Positions 51,109 through 60,662 of a stretch of 64,000 nt of DNA are shown here, in pieces; position 1 is the first letter of the stretch, and every line of letters starts with the position of its first letter. The notes below the pieces were generated by a model. The model did not search any database, was not told where the DNA came from, and saw nothing but the letters and a program-made list of their open reading frames with translations. Position numbers and translations under genes: made by a program. Source of the DNA: Oligoflexia bacterium (GTDB taxonomy: Bacteria > Bdellovibrionota > Bdellovibrionia > JABDDW01); contig JADLCR010000007.1 in assembly GCA_020847095.1 (NCBI GenBank), positions 28,034-92,033 on the forward strand, in the 5' to 3' direction.

Positions 51109-53096
51109 TTCCGATCCGTGCAAACTCTGACCCAGGTTGTGACCCCCACTGCGAAAATGTCGCACTTTTCAAGAAATACACTCAATCCCAAAACGAAGAA
51201 TCCTGCCGGAGTTTTTTTGATCTCTCTAAAAAAGACTGGCCTCTGGATTCTTTGAGCTTTTTCGAGTTCTCAAAATGCGCATCCCCCCAGATCATCAAGT
51301 CTTTAGAGTGGAAGACCCTCATAGATTCAAAAACCAGTCGTTGGAGTCAAACTCAGCTTCATAAGCGGATCTCGACAGAAGCCCACGTGAATTTATTAAA
51401 AAAGCTGGATGCTCCTGAAGCCGTAAGCTTGATTCTTCAGCTTGCGGAAATTATTCCCATGCGAAAAGACCGGATCAACTTTTTAAAGGAACAACTTTCG
51501 TGGAGCTTAAAGCAATCGCCCCCAAAACATAAGCCAATCGAAGAGGTTCTTTACAAACTATCTCCGAGCCTTTCGCCGCTCCCTCAGGATTGGATAAAAG
51601 TGGGTGCCGATGCTTTGAGGAGTTTTGAGTTTGAGCTGGCCGAAGCTGCCTTTCGTAAAGCGCTGACAAAGCGACTTGACTACTCTTCAAATAGGGCAGC
51701 GTTGGATGGGTTAAGAAATGCCCTGAAGTCACAGCAAAAAAAGTCTGAACTCATGACTGTCTTGTATAAACTTAGAAAACTGCCAACGACTCAAAAAAAA
51801 TGGGCCCAATCCAATGCGCTTCGCCAAGATTACCTGATGGCCAGCCTGGGTCTCGCCCGCCAATACTGGACCAATCACAACGACAAAAGGGCGCTTAAAA
51901 TCATTCGAGAAACCGAACAAAAGCTGGGACAACCTTCAACAGAATCAGTGTTTCTAAAATCTCTCATTTACTTAGAACAAGGAAAATCTCAAACAGCTCT
52001 AGCGCAGCTTGAAAAGCTTAGCGAGGAAAGCCGAAATAAAGCATCCGAACCCTGGCAATGGCCATTGGCTTGGAATCATTTCAAAGCCGGCAATTGGGAA
52101 AAGGCAAAGCAAGCCTTTAACAAAATCTTAGACATAGAAACAGAAGTCGGAAAGCTTGCGCAAGCCAACTTCTGGCTGGCCAAGAGCCTTGAGAAATCTG
52201 GAGAACCTAAGGCCGCCCGAAAAATTTATGAAAATCTCGTAGAAGTCGACTCCATGAATTATTACGGGATCTTGGCGGCTCGAGAACTGAATGTGGAACT
52301 AAAAAGCCTCAAGCCAGAGCCTGAAGACCGCTCACGGGAGTTGAGTGTTGAAAATCGTCTGCTTTTAGATTTGCTTATTGAAGTCAAACGCACGGATCTC
52401 GCTCAAAACTTACTCGAAGCTGAAGCTCCATTCAATGCTCTGGAGTCGTCAAGCTGGGAAAAGCTTTCTGAATGGGGAAGGGCAGACCTCTACGCCCCGG
52501 TTTTTTCGAGGGTCAATCGTTTTGCCAGTCTCAAAGATAGGCAAAAGTTCTTTCAAAGATTTTCTTGGTTTTTATTTCCCAACCCTTATGAAAACGAAAC
52601 ACAAAAAGCGAGCACCGAGGCCGGGGTTTGGAGAGCTTATATTCTGGCTATCACTCGGCAGGAATCGAGTTTCGATCCTGAAATTGTAAGCCCCGCAAAC
52701 GCCTACGGACTTATGCAGCTACTGCCTCAAGTCGCGAAGCCCTTAGCCCATAGGCTTCGAATTAAGGGGTATCAAAAAGAAAGTCTCTTTAAGCCCGAAA
52801 TCAACACCCTTCTTGGAGCTTGGCATTTGCGCGAATTTTTAGACGAGTTTAACGGCCAGCCGATCTTGAGCACGGCCGCCTATAACGCCGGCGAAGAACC
52901 TGTCAAAAGCTGGATCAAAAGTAGAGCCCATTTGGACCCCATAGAATTTATCGAAGATATCCCTTATGAAGAAACTCGCACCTATGTGAAACTTGTCCTT
53001 CGCAACTTCGTAAACTACCTCCGCCTCGAATCGAGTCAGTCTTCAATCGGGTTTCCGCAATGGTGGCTAGAAGGACTCCATCCGTCGAAGTTCTAG
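51000..53096 (+). CDS. slt: Soluble lytic murein transglycosylase with TPR-like superhelix
   Basis: The 698-residue periplasmic enzyme cleaves peptidoglycan between MurNAc and GlcNAc. A TTG start at 51000 is supported by GAGGAGAG eight bases upstream. The first 22 residues are polar, then RRKRAALAAVQIALTTWLIPIRANS makes a signal sequence. A long helical-repeat body (about 60-520) resembles the Slt70 superhelix. The catalytic SLT domain (about 535-670) follows, with Glu in AITRQESSFDP, then 'SPANAYGLMQLLP' and 'AAYNAGEEPVKSW'. The 109-base overlap with mazG is long; no later ATG, GTG or TTG would keep the signal peptide. Confidence 0.9.
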   Translation: MDAGACKINGSRFQVDSPRRKRAALAAVQIALTTWLIPIRANSDPGCDPHCENVALFKKYTQSQNEESCRSFFDLSKKDWPLDSLSFFEFSKCASPQIIKSLEWKTLIDSKTSRWSQTQLHKRISTEAHVNLLKKLDAPEAVSLILQLAEIIPMRKDRINFLKEQLSWSLKQSPPKHKPIEEVLYKLSPSLSPLPQDWIKVGADALRSFEFELAEAAFRKALTKRLDYSSNRAALDGLRNALKSQQKKSELMTVLYKLRKLPTTQKKWAQSNALRQDYLMASLGLARQYWTNHNDKRALKIIRETEQKLGQPSTESVFLKSLIYLEQGKSQTALAQLEKLSEESRNKASEPWQWPLAWNHFKAGNWEKAKQAFNKILDIETEVGKLAQANFWLAKSLEKSGEPKAARKIYENLVEVDSMNYYGILAARELNVELKSLKPEPEDRSRELSVENRLLLDLLIEVKRTDLAQNLLEAEAPFNALESSSWEKLSEWGRADLYAPVFSRVNRFASLKDRQKFFQRFSWFLFPNPYENETQKASTEAGVWRAYILAITRQESSFDPEIVSPANAYGLMQLLPQVAKPLAHRLRIKGYQKESLFKPEINTLLGAWHLREFLDEFNGQPILSTAAYNAGEEPVKSWIKSRAHLDPIEFIEDIPYEETRTYVKLVLRNFVNYLRLESSQSSIGFPQWWLEGLHPSKF

Positions 53097-53150
53097 TCAT
53101 CAAAACTCATATTTTTATAAGTAATTTCAGGTAGTTATAATAACTAGCCT

Positions 53151-53166
53151 AGGCACCGTCCTTGCT
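53151..53166 (+). promoter_or_regulatory. Sigma-54-type promoter upstream of the S8 protease
   Basis: AGGCACCGTCCTTGCT matches the -24/-12 consensus: GGCAC at -24, ten bases from GG to GC, and TTGCT at -12. The predicted transcription start is near 53177, giving a leader of about 29 bases to the Shine-Dalgarno-backed ATG at 53206. Confidence 0.65.
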
Positions 53167-53205
53167 CTTTAAGCAGTCATGAAACGCTTAACAAGGGGAC
53201 GAACT

Positions 53206-54570
53206 ATGTTGGGTATTAAGTTAAAATTAGCCGCCATTAGCTTTGTTATAGGCGGCCTCGTTATGGCCACCGTAATGGCCTCAAAATGGTCATTAGGCTC
53301 TTCAAAGGGCACGACCCGTATGATGAGCTTAGGTACGGCCAAATTCATGGTCCCGCGCAAAGGTGAGTCTAAGGTTCTTTTAAATGATCCCAGTGTACTC
53401 AAAAATTGGGGCCTTATGGGCACAGGAGGCCAAAGCGATATTCGAGCGGACGCGGCCTGGGCCATCACGACTGGAAATCGTCAAGTCATAGCGGCCATCG
53501 TTGACACCGGTGTCGACACCACTCACCCCGATCTGGCCAATAACGTTTGGGTCAACCCCGGTGAAATCGGCATAGACGAACAAGGCCGCGATAAAAAAAC
53601 TAACAATATCGATGATGATAAAAATGGTTATACCGACGACGTCAATGGATGGGATTTCGTCAATAACAAGGCCATCATCATTGATAATCATGGTCACGGC
53701 ACACACATCGCTGGAATTATCGGTGCCGTAGGCGGAAACGGAATTGGATTAAGTGGCGTTTGCCCCAAAATCAGCCTTATGGCCCTTAAGTATTATGACC
53801 CAACTTCAAAGGGTAATGACAACCTCAAAAACACCGTGCGTGCGATTCGCTACGCCGTGAAAATGGGAGCTCAAATCATCAATTACTCCGGTGGTGGAAC
53901 TGAACCCGATGACGATGAGTTTGATGCCATTAAGTTCGCCCGGGACAACGGAGTCCTTTTTGTGGCCGCTGCTGGCAATGAAAGATCAAACTCAGATGTG
54001 GCTCCCTATTACCCAGCGGATTATTCTCTCGATAACATTATCTCGGTAACCGCCATCAATGCGGTTGCGCAGGTACTGCCATCTAGCAATTATGGAGTCC
54101 GATCGGTGCACATCGCGGCTCCCGGTGAAAATATTTATTCCACACTTCCTAATGGTCAATTTGGTCAAATGACAGGAACATCACAAGCCACCGCATTCGT
54201 ATCCGGAGTCGCGGCACTTATCTTGTCTCATAATAATGAGTTCAACTATGTGCAAGTGAAGCGACAAATCATGAGTACGGCCGACGAAATGACCGAGCTT
54301 CGTGGAAAAACAGCAACCTCAGGCAAACTGAACAGCTACGCGGCCCTTGCTATACAGCCCAACGTGGCCATGACGGGAATTAACTCGGTAGGCAATGTTA
54401 ATAACTCCATTGGTGTTATTAGCTCGGCTCGTGAGCAAGGCGACAATGGACCAAATGCGGGGATGCTTACTGATTTAGTGCAGGCCCTAAGAGCATCGAC
54501 AAAACTAAGTCAGCAACAACCTCCCCCAGAACCCACAAGAAAGGGTGCTGGAGAGAAGAGCCGCCTCTAA
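53206..54570 (+). CDS. Secreted subtilisin-family serine protease
   Basis: The 454-residue product starts at the ATG at 53206 after AAGGGG, rather than the track's 53179, which would begin at the predicted transcription start. It has an N-terminal signal or anchor helix (about 5-27). The S8 catalytic triad is Asp in AAIVDTGVDTTHPDL (about 100), His in DNHGHGTHIAGI (about 164), and Ser in GTSQATAFVSG (about 326), where Gln replaces the usual Met of GTSMA. The oxyanion Asn is in VAAAGNE. There is little room for an I9 propeptide. The tail after 365 is low-complexity. It sits behind a sigma-54-type promoter. Confidence 0.93.
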   Translation: MLGIKLKLAAISFVIGGLVMATVMASKWSLGSSKGTTRMMSLGTAKFMVPRKGESKVLLNDPSVLKNWGLMGTGGQSDIRADAAWAITTGNRQVIAAIVDTGVDTTHPDLANNVWVNPGEIGIDEQGRDKKTNNIDDDKNGYTDDVNGWDFVNNKAIIIDNHGHGTHIAGIIGAVGGNGIGLSGVCPKISLMALKYYDPTSKGNDNLKNTVRAIRYAVKMGAQIINYSGGGTEPDDDEFDAIKFARDNGVLFVAAAGNERSNSDVAPYYPADYSLDNIISVTAINAVAQVLPSSNYGVRSVHIAAPGENIYSTLPNGQFGQMTGTSQATAFVSGVAALILSHNNEFNYVQVKRQIMSTADEMTELRGKTATSGKLNSYAALAIQPNVAMTGINSVGNVNNSIGVISSAREQGDNGPNAGMLTDLVQALRASTKLSQQQPPPEPTRKGAGEKSRL

Positions 54571-55310
54571 GCTAACTTCCTCATGGCAATGATAAACACC
54601 CAAACACTGATTCCCAGTGCGACCAGGCTTTTTGCGCCTTGGAGCATAAATCCAAGCACAACAAGTCCCGCTCCAATGACAAGACCCATCTTGGCGGGCC
54701 CAAGGCCCGTTTGATTCACTTCTTTTGTTTGAGCCTCTAAGTAAGTGACGGCCGCCAGCTGAATAATTCGATTTTGCATTCGCTGGGCAATGTCGTTGTT
54801 TGGATCGACGTCCAGTATCGCCTTATACTGGCTGCTCGCATAGGGTAGGTTATCTCTCAAATAACAAATCTGAATGAAATCCTGGTGGCGCTTTTCATCT
54901 ATGAATTGGGCGCGAACTGACTCCCAGGCCGCTTTCACTTCGGCGCCAGCGGGTGGCATCACAGGATGCGGCTTAAGCCGCCTCACTTTTTCAAAAACAA
55001 CTCCGCAAGACGCACACTCTTTTGCTTCAATCGATGCCTTAACCCCACACTGCGGGCAGGGCTTGCGACTCTTCATCTCCGCCGTATTTACACTTGCTTG
55101 AGCTTTAGGGAGTTCAGCGGCCGGCCGAAATGCTTCGGGCCCGAGTACTTGGGCAACCACTCGTTGTACTCCGGGTGGCTGGGGCCAATTGAAGGCGAAC
55201 ACCGCCTGGCAAGACGTGCAACGAAATTGAGCCTGCCCCGGTTTCAATTCGGTGGCTTTTACTAGAAACGGTTTTTGACACTGTGGGCAATTAACATGGA
55301 CTGGATTCAC
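54567..55310 (-). CDS. Double zinc-ribbon membrane protein
   Basis: The 247-residue product begins with an MJ0042-type zinc ribbon (VNCPQCQKPFLVKA...FRCTSCQAVFAFNWP, about 7-45). A second ribbon (PCPQCGVKASIEAKECASCGVVFEKV, about 84-110) follows, then a helical region and two C-terminal hydrophobic helices (about 205-243). Similar tail-anchored zinc-ribbon proteins are frequent in Deltaproteobacteria and Bdellovibrionota; their function is not established. The 3' end overlaps the protease stop by four bases in a convergent arrangement. Confidence 0.75.
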   Translation of the reverse strand: MNPVHVNCPQCQKPFLVKATELKPGQAQFRCTSCQAVFAFNWPQPPGVQRVVAQVLGPEAFRPAAELPKAQASVNTAEMKSRKPCPQCGVKASIEAKECASCGVVFEKVRRLKPHPVMPPAGAEVKAAWESVRAQFIDEKRHQDFIQICYLRDNLPYASSQYKAILDVDPNNDIAQRMQNRIIQLAAVTYLEAQTKEVNQTGLGPAKMGLVIGAGLVVLGFMLQGAKSLVALGISVWVFIIAMRKLA

Positions 55311-55353
55311 AACCCATTTCCCCCTATTGTTATTAAAGCACTGGAAAACAATA

Positions 55354-56901
55354 ATGAAAAGCCTTTTGATGCGCCCCGCTGTAGCGGGATTAATTTCGGG
55401 TCTGTTAATCGGAACGTCTTACCCTCCGTTTCCAGCGTGGTCATTGTTTTTCTGCCTTAGCCCCCTTTGGCTGTTCAGCTTGCACGAAAATCGTTGGAAA
55501 AAAGTTTTTTTTGCAGGATTTGTCGCCCAATTTTTCTTGTCACTTATTGGATTTAATTGGGTCAGCCACACCGCCTCCGAATTCGGACATCTTCCGAAAT
55601 CCATATCCTATCTGATTTTGGTTTTATTTTGCTGCACAGGAAGTCTCCACTTTCCCATTGCAGCGTCTCTTGCCGTGGTCATTAAGAATCGATTGGCACT
55701 TTCGCGAAAGCAAACGCTCTTAACCTTGGTCATTTTGACCGGAGCCGCGGAATGGTTTTACCCAATGATTTTTCCATGGAACTTGGGCTATCCCCTTTTA
55801 TTTAACAAATTAAAAATGGCCCAATTGGCCGATCTCATTGGCTTTAGCCTATTAAGTCTCGTCGTCATGGGATTTAACGCACTCTTCACCTTATCGCTCG
55901 ACCATTTTCCCGAGCGAGGCTGGTCTAGACCTTTGCTGGTTTTCCTCATCGGAGTTTTCGGTTTAGAAATGGCGGGCGGATTTTGGGCCAACCGCTTGCC
56001 CTCGCCCGATAAGAAGCTCAATGTTTTGCTGGTCCAACCCAACATCGGAAACTACGATAAATTTTTTGCCGAACGCGGAGCACAGTTTCAAGAACCCGTG
56101 ATCGCAAAAGACCTGGAAATCACCCAAGCGGGACTTTTTAAGTTTCCCCAAACAGACGTGGTGATTTGGCCTGAGACCGCTCTACCAATTCCACTAGATC
56201 CACAGTTTCTCTCCATGCCTCAACAGTCACGAGTCCTTGATTTTTTCAAATCAACTCAAAAGCATTTTATTGTCGGCGGATATTCTCAAGACCCAGGAAT
56301 TCGAGGTCGCGACTACAACGCTGTTTTTGCCATCGATCAAGATGGTCAGGTTATAGCTCGGTACCAAAAACATATCTTATTGGCCTTTGGCGAATACTTT
56401 CCGGGAGCCCAATGGTTTCCATTTTTGAAAAAGTTAATTCCGGCAATCTCTGACTTCGGGCGCGGCGAAGGGCCCAAGATTTTCACCTTAGCGGGAATTC
56501 AGTTTGCTCCAATGATTTGTTACGAAGGCCTCGACACAAAGTATGTCTCTTCTTACGCTTCTGGCCGACCTCAGATTTTTGTGAACGTGACCAATGATTC
56601 GTGGTTTGGAGAGGATTTCGAACCGCAGCAGCATCTCATTATGACGGCCGCCCGATCCATTGAGTACCGAGTTCCACTGATTCGGGCCACGAATACAGGT
56701 ATTTCGGCCATAGTTGATGAAACGGGGCAGTTCATGGCCCGTTCTCCTCAAAATATTGAGTGGGCTGAGGGTTTTGAAGTGCCCTATCAGTCAAATCCGA
56801 GTCCGACTCCATTTTCCTTTTTAGCGCCGTGGTTATCGGCTATATATGGCGCATTGATTTTAGGACTTTTTGTTTGGATTTGGTTTTATCGTAATGTTTA
56901 A
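55354..56901 (+). CDS. lnt: Apolipoprotein N-acyltransferase
   Basis: The product is 515 residues from the preferred ATG (MKSLLMRPAVAGL); the track start is a TTG nine codons earlier, and neither has a strong Shine-Dalgarno. Six to seven transmembrane helices lie in about 1-205 and one at the C-terminus. The periplasmic nitrilase domain (about 215-480) has the Glu in VIWPETALPIP, Lys in 'KHILLAFGEYFPG' and the nucleophilic Cys in PMICYEGLD. It adds the third acyl chain to lipoproteins, which the LolD/LolE system then sorts. It overlaps mutS2 by eight bases. Confidence 0.96.
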   Translation: MKSLLMRPAVAGLISGLLIGTSYPPFPAWSLFFCLSPLWLFSLHENRWKKVFFAGFVAQFFLSLIGFNWVSHTASEFGHLPKSISYLILVLFCCTGSLHFPIAASLAVVIKNRLALSRKQTLLTLVILTGAAEWFYPMIFPWNLGYPLLFNKLKMAQLADLIGFSLLSLVVMGFNALFTLSLDHFPERGWSRPLLVFLIGVFGLEMAGGFWANRLPSPDKKLNVLLVQPNIGNYDKFFAERGAQFQEPVIAKDLEITQAGLFKFPQTDVVIWPETALPIPLDPQFLSMPQQSRVLDFFKSTQKHFIVGGYSQDPGIRGRDYNAVFAIDQDGQVIARYQKHILLAFGEYFPGAQWFPFLKKLIPAISDFGRGEGPKIFTLAGIQFAPMICYEGLDTKYVSSYASGRPQIFVNVTNDSWFGEDFEPQQHLIMTAARSIEYRVPLIRATNTGISAIVDETGQFMARSPQNIEWAEGFEVPYQSNPSPTPFSFLAPWLSAIYGALILGLFVWIWFYRNV

Positions 56902-59209
56902 AGAACTTGATTGGCCTGAACTTCTCCATCGTATTTCGTCAAACGCTTTTTCAGAGGCCGGAAAAAAACTTTGCCTTCAAGTTGAGCTCCTAAAAAGTAT
57001 AGACAAAGCTCATGAAAGTTTTGATCAGGTTTTAGCGGCCCAAGAGTTTATCGATCAGATCCATCAATATTCATTCGAAGCGATCGATTTTACAGCGCCG
57101 ATCTATGAGCGCCTCAAAAAACACGCGTCTCTCGAATTAAGTGAATTAATCATCCTCAGAAAAATGGCTTCGGGAGCACAATCCGTAAAAAATATTATTA
57201 AAGGCAAAAAGGGCCTATGGCTTGAAAGTCTCAACAAAGGAATTGGCGAATTTCGAGATCAGTTGTCAGCAATCAACCATGTGATTTCACCAGAAGGCGA
57301 AATTAATGAAGATGCTTCTCCTACCCTGGCGGCCCTTTGTGATGAGCGACGCCGGTTAAAGCGAGATATTTCAAAAACCTTAGATCAGGTCATTTCGAAA
57401 AGACAAATGGAGGCGTATCTTCAAGATCGTTACGTCACTAATCGTGAAGGGCGAATGGTCATACCTGTCAAGAGTGGAAGTCAGCACGATGTCAAAGGGC
57501 TCATTCACGACGCTAGCCAAACAAAACAGACGGTTTTTATTGAGCCCGAAGAAGTTGTCCCTCTTAACAACAAGCTACGAGAGACCCAAATTCTTATAGA
57601 AGCGGAAATTTTGAGAATTCTAAAGGAGTTGAGCGACTATCTGGGCCGTCATTTGACGTTATTTAAAAATGCCACCGAATCCATGACGGCTCTCGATGTG
57701 AGACTAGCTCAAGCGAAATTCACAAAATCCATTTCAGGCAATTGCGCAAGGCTCACCACCAAAGGAGATTTTAATTTGGTGGGCGTACGCCATCCCATTT
57801 TAATGGCCCAAGGAATAAATGTAGTCCCAAACACTGTAAAACTAAACTCCCAGAAGAGGATACTCATTCTGTCGGGGCCAAATGCCGGTGGAAAAACCGT
57901 ACTTTTAAAGTCAATTGGGCTTGCCTGCCTAATGGCCAATTCGGGACTTCCCATTGCCGCAGAAGCTGAATCTAGTCTACCGTTATTAAATACAATCGAT
58001 CCTGTTGTTGGTGATTTGCAAAGCGTTGGTGAGCATCTTTCGACATTCAGCTCTCATATTCAACGAGTCAGTAACGCCACCAAACATCAGGGCCTCGAAA
58101 CTTTAGTTCTGGTTGACGAAATCTGTGGGGCCACTGATCCTGAAGAAGGAGCGGCGTTGGCCAAAGCCTTTATCGATCATTTTTGCGAGCAAGAAGTATT
58201 TGCTATCATCACGAGTCATTTGGGTCCTCTTAAAGAGCAATGGACGACAGAAAATCCCATTGTTCAAGGTAGTCTTGAGTTCAATCGCAAAACAAATAAA
58301 CCCACGTTTCAATTACTCATTGGAATTCCGGGACGAAGTTTAGCTCTATCCGTTGCTGAAAGTTTTGGAGTTCCTCAAAAAGTTTTGAAAAAGGCGCTGG
58401 CCTATTTAGCGCCAGAAAGCCTCCAAAAATCAAAGGAGTTATCTGAAATTGAATCTCTCAAGGACCAAATTTTAGAGCTAAAGGCCCAAACAGTTTCGGA
58501 TCGTGATGAAGCCAACAAATCAAAACTCATCTATCAGGAGCTGGTAAAAAAGTTTCGCGAACAAAGAGACAAATGGCTCGAAAAGGCCCTGCAAAAGGCT
58601 GAGAAAAAAGTTGAAGATCTCATCGAGCAAGCAAGACAACAGCGGTTGCGCGATAAAACTCTGGTTGATATTCGTGGTGAACTTCCGGAGATAATTAAAG
58701 GGCGCTCGACGGCCAATCGTCCCCAAACCATTGAGGAATTCAAAACCGCCTTCCCTCCAGGTTCACCGGTTTACTCAAGCCGCTTGGGAAGGCAAGTGGT
58801 CATTCAAAGTGCTCCTGACAACAAGGGCCAGGTGATGGTTTTGGCTGATAGCCTGCGCGTTGCACTTCCATGGCATAGTTTAACGGCATCCCAACCTTCC
58901 GAAACCAAACCCACGACCTCCATTCGGCGACCGGCCAACCTTGAGAGCCTTGACTCTGATGAAGATTCAACCTTGGATTTGCGCGGCAATCGAATTGACG
59001 AAGCTCTTTCTCGGCTCGAAAAGTGGCTTGACGACTGCATTCGCACCCAAAAGGACCATGTTAAAATAATTCACGGCTTCGGAACTGAGCAGTTAAAAAA
59101 AGCGCTTCGCCAGCACTTATCAAAAAGCCGCTATGTGGACTCCTGGAAAGCAGGAGATAAGGACTCTGGTGGCGACGGCGTGACTTGGATTAAAATCGCC
59201 GACCTTTGA
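56894..59209 (+). CDS. mutS2: MutS2 family ATPase/Smr endonuclease
   Basis: The 771-residue product starts at the ATG inside the lnt stop region (MFKELDWPELLHRISS). It has helical core and clamp regions (about 1-310) and the ABC-type ATPase with Walker A SGPNAGGKTVLLKSIG, 'STFSSHIQRV' and Walker B ETLVLVDEICGATDPEEGAAL. A coiled coil (about 510-610) and a C-terminal Smr domain (about 695-771; STLDLRGNRIDEAL, KIIHGFGTEQLKKAL) follow. MutS2 acts on recombination intermediates or on collided ribosomes in different bacteria; it lacks the MutS mismatch-binding domain. Confidence 0.95.
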   Translation: MFKELDWPELLHRISSNAFSEAGKKLCLQVELLKSIDKAHESFDQVLAAQEFIDQIHQYSFEAIDFTAPIYERLKKHASLELSELIILRKMASGAQSVKNIIKGKKGLWLESLNKGIGEFRDQLSAINHVISPEGEINEDASPTLAALCDERRRLKRDISKTLDQVISKRQMEAYLQDRYVTNREGRMVIPVKSGSQHDVKGLIHDASQTKQTVFIEPEEVVPLNNKLRETQILIEAEILRILKELSDYLGRHLTLFKNATESMTALDVRLAQAKFTKSISGNCARLTTKGDFNLVGVRHPILMAQGINVVPNTVKLNSQKRILILSGPNAGGKTVLLKSIGLACLMANSGLPIAAEAESSLPLLNTIDPVVGDLQSVGEHLSTFSSHIQRVSNATKHQGLETLVLVDEICGATDPEEGAALAKAFIDHFCEQEVFAIITSHLGPLKEQWTTENPIVQGSLEFNRKTNKPTFQLLIGIPGRSLALSVAESFGVPQKVLKKALAYLAPESLQKSKELSEIESLKDQILELKAQTVSDRDEANKSKLIYQELVKKFREQRDKWLEKALQKAEKKVEDLIEQARQQRLRDKTLVDIRGELPEIIKGRSTANRPQTIEEFKTAFPPGSPVYSSRLGRQVVIQSAPDNKGQVMVLADSLRVALPWHSLTASQPSETKPTTSIRRPANLESLDSDEDSTLDLRGNRIDEALSRLEKWLDDCIRTQKDHVKIIHGFGTEQLKKALRQHLSKSRYVDSWKAGDKDSGGDGVTWIKIADL

Positions 59210-59264
59210 CCGGGCCAACCTTTCTGGACTCTCCCTTCCTCTAGCTTCTTCCGAATGAGATGTC

Positions 59265-59819
59265 ATGAATAAGACCGTCAGTCTCTACGCGCGCACCGTT
59301 GCGTTTGGAATAGACTTGTTTGTTGTGGCCTTTCTTCAGCTGACGATCGGTTTTGCGCTTCTTGAGGGTTACGAATGGGCATGTTTCCAGCTCGGCCATA
59401 AGCCTGACTTTGAAATGGAGCTTTTTCTTTCGCAGTTTTGCGGAGGGTTTTTCTTTTTGGGTTACTTCACCTTATCTGTAGGGTTATTCGGAAACACGTT
59501 AGGCAAAAATCTTTTGGGTCTGGTGATCATTAAAAACTCCACTGGGAAGAGACTTTCGCTGATCGATTCTTATTGGCGCTCGCTTGCCTACCTGCTCAGT
59601 AGCTGGACTTACATGGTTGGTTTTATGCTTCCATGGTTCAGAAAGGACAAACGGGCGCTTCACGACTTGGTATGTGATACCCAGTTGGCTCGAGCAAGTG
59701 CGATCGCATACGAGAAACGACTTCAGCTCGAGCTACCCCTGAAGACAGGTTTTCCTTTGACTCAAACTCCGACCACACAAGACGACCACTCTTTGGGGCG
59801 AACAGGTAACGACCGCTGA
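59265..59819 (+). CDS. RDD-family membrane protein
   Basis: The 184-residue protein has the family's early Arg-Asp pattern (LYARTVAFGIDLFVVAFLQL) and three hydrophobic segments within about 12-35, 55-78 and 105-125. The 'KRALHDLVCDTQL' end matches the conserved HD motif of RDD domains. Function is unknown; some relatives are ion antiporters. The last 45 or so residues lie beyond the usual RDD end and are encoded antisense to the lipoprotein gene at 59638-60498. Confidence 0.8.
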   Translation: MNKTVSLYARTVAFGIDLFVVAFLQLTIGFALLEGYEWACFQLGHKPDFEMELFLSQFCGGFFFLGYFTLSVGLFGNTLGKNLLGLVIIKNSTGKRLSLIDSYWRSLAYLLSSWTYMVGFMLPWFRKDKRALHDLVCDTQLARASAIAYEKRLQLELPLKTGFPLTQTPTTQDDHSLGRTGNDR

Positions 59820-60498
59820 TCACGTGATCAAACTGGGCCTGATTTTTTCTTGGCTTCGGAACCCCAACAGTCCCTTTAATTTCAACCAAGACACATGATT
59901 CCAATCCACAGTCAAAATCCCGAGTCCACTTGGCGCTTAATTTCGCAGTTAGAGTTAATCCCCCGGCTTGAGATACCCAAGTCTGAATGCTCTTCCAACT
60001 TTGATTTTTCTTAACGGCCGTTGGCGGCATCGGTATAGGATCCAAAAAGAAAATTGAATTTTTTGGGTATGCTCCAGCCTTTAAAACTTGGCCCGATGAT
60101 GTCAGCTCCAAATCCAAAACTTCGCCGACTTCAGGGAATGCTAAATCGCGCAAATCAATTTTGCCGTCTTTGTCGTGAACCATCAATGTAATCTGGAGGT
60201 TTCCCTTTGGGGTTAGCGCCGAAACCGTACTTTGACTCTTGAACACAGCTGACTCTACTCGCTTATGTCGAATTTCGTTATTTGAAAACGTCGTGGTGAT
60301 GGATTCATAGCAATGCGATAATTTGTCGGTGACTCCCACGGTTCCTTTCAATCGGATTTCAAGAGGTTCAGGCAAAGGCTCTTTCACCGCAGCCGCTGGA
60401 GGAAGTTCTCTCTTCGATCCATGGGTGCATCCCTGTATGAAAACTAGACATGCGAAGCCTGCACCTACGTATTTCGCTATGTGATTGAATTTGCTCAT
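59638..60498 (-). CDS. Lipoprotein of unknown function
   Basis: The 286-residue product has a signal peptide ending in the lipobox FIQGC (Cys about 24), so it should be lipid-anchored. The mature part is beta-rich and has a Cys pair (DFDCGLESCVL) that could be a disulfide. Two similar KGTVGV segments (near 50 and 210) hint at an internal repeat or a shared strand motif. I do not recognise the family. Its 3' end overlaps the RDD gene on the other strand by 182 bases. A TTGACA box lies about 75 bases before the ATG, with a poor -10. Confidence 0.7.
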   Translation of the reverse strand: MSKFNHIAKYVGAGFACLVFIQGCTHGSKRELPPAAAVKEPLPEPLEIRLKGTVGVTDKLSHCYESITTTFSNNEIRHKRVESAVFKSQSTVSALTPKGNLQITLMVHDKDGKIDLRDLAFPEVGEVLDLELTSSGQVLKAGAYPKNSIFFLDPIPMPPTAVKKNQSWKSIQTWVSQAGGLTLTAKLSAKWTRDFDCGLESCVLVEIKGTVGVPKPRKNQAQFDHVISGRYLFAPKSGRLVWSEFESKENLSSGVARAEVVSRMRSHLLEPTGYHIPSREAPVCPF

Positions 60499-60622
60499 GT
60501 AACACCTCTGTATTGTCTGAACTTCATACTATGGTGACTTGACCCTTTCTCAGTGTCAACGTCAAAGACAGAGCTGCTATTGTATAACTATCTGAATCTA
60601 TTGATTTTTTTAGCCCCCTAAT

Positions 60623-60638
60623 GGGCACGGCACTTGCT
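60623..60638 (+). promoter_or_regulatory. Sigma-54-type promoter upstream of the lipoprotein pair
   Basis: GGGCACGGCACTTGCT contains GGCACG, ten bases from GG to GC, and TTGCT, nearly the full -24/-12 consensus. The predicted start is near 60649, leaving a short leader that holds GAGGTGG before the ATG at 60663. Confidence 0.7.
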
Positions 60639-60662
60639 CTTACTTAGTAGTGAGGTGGTAGC

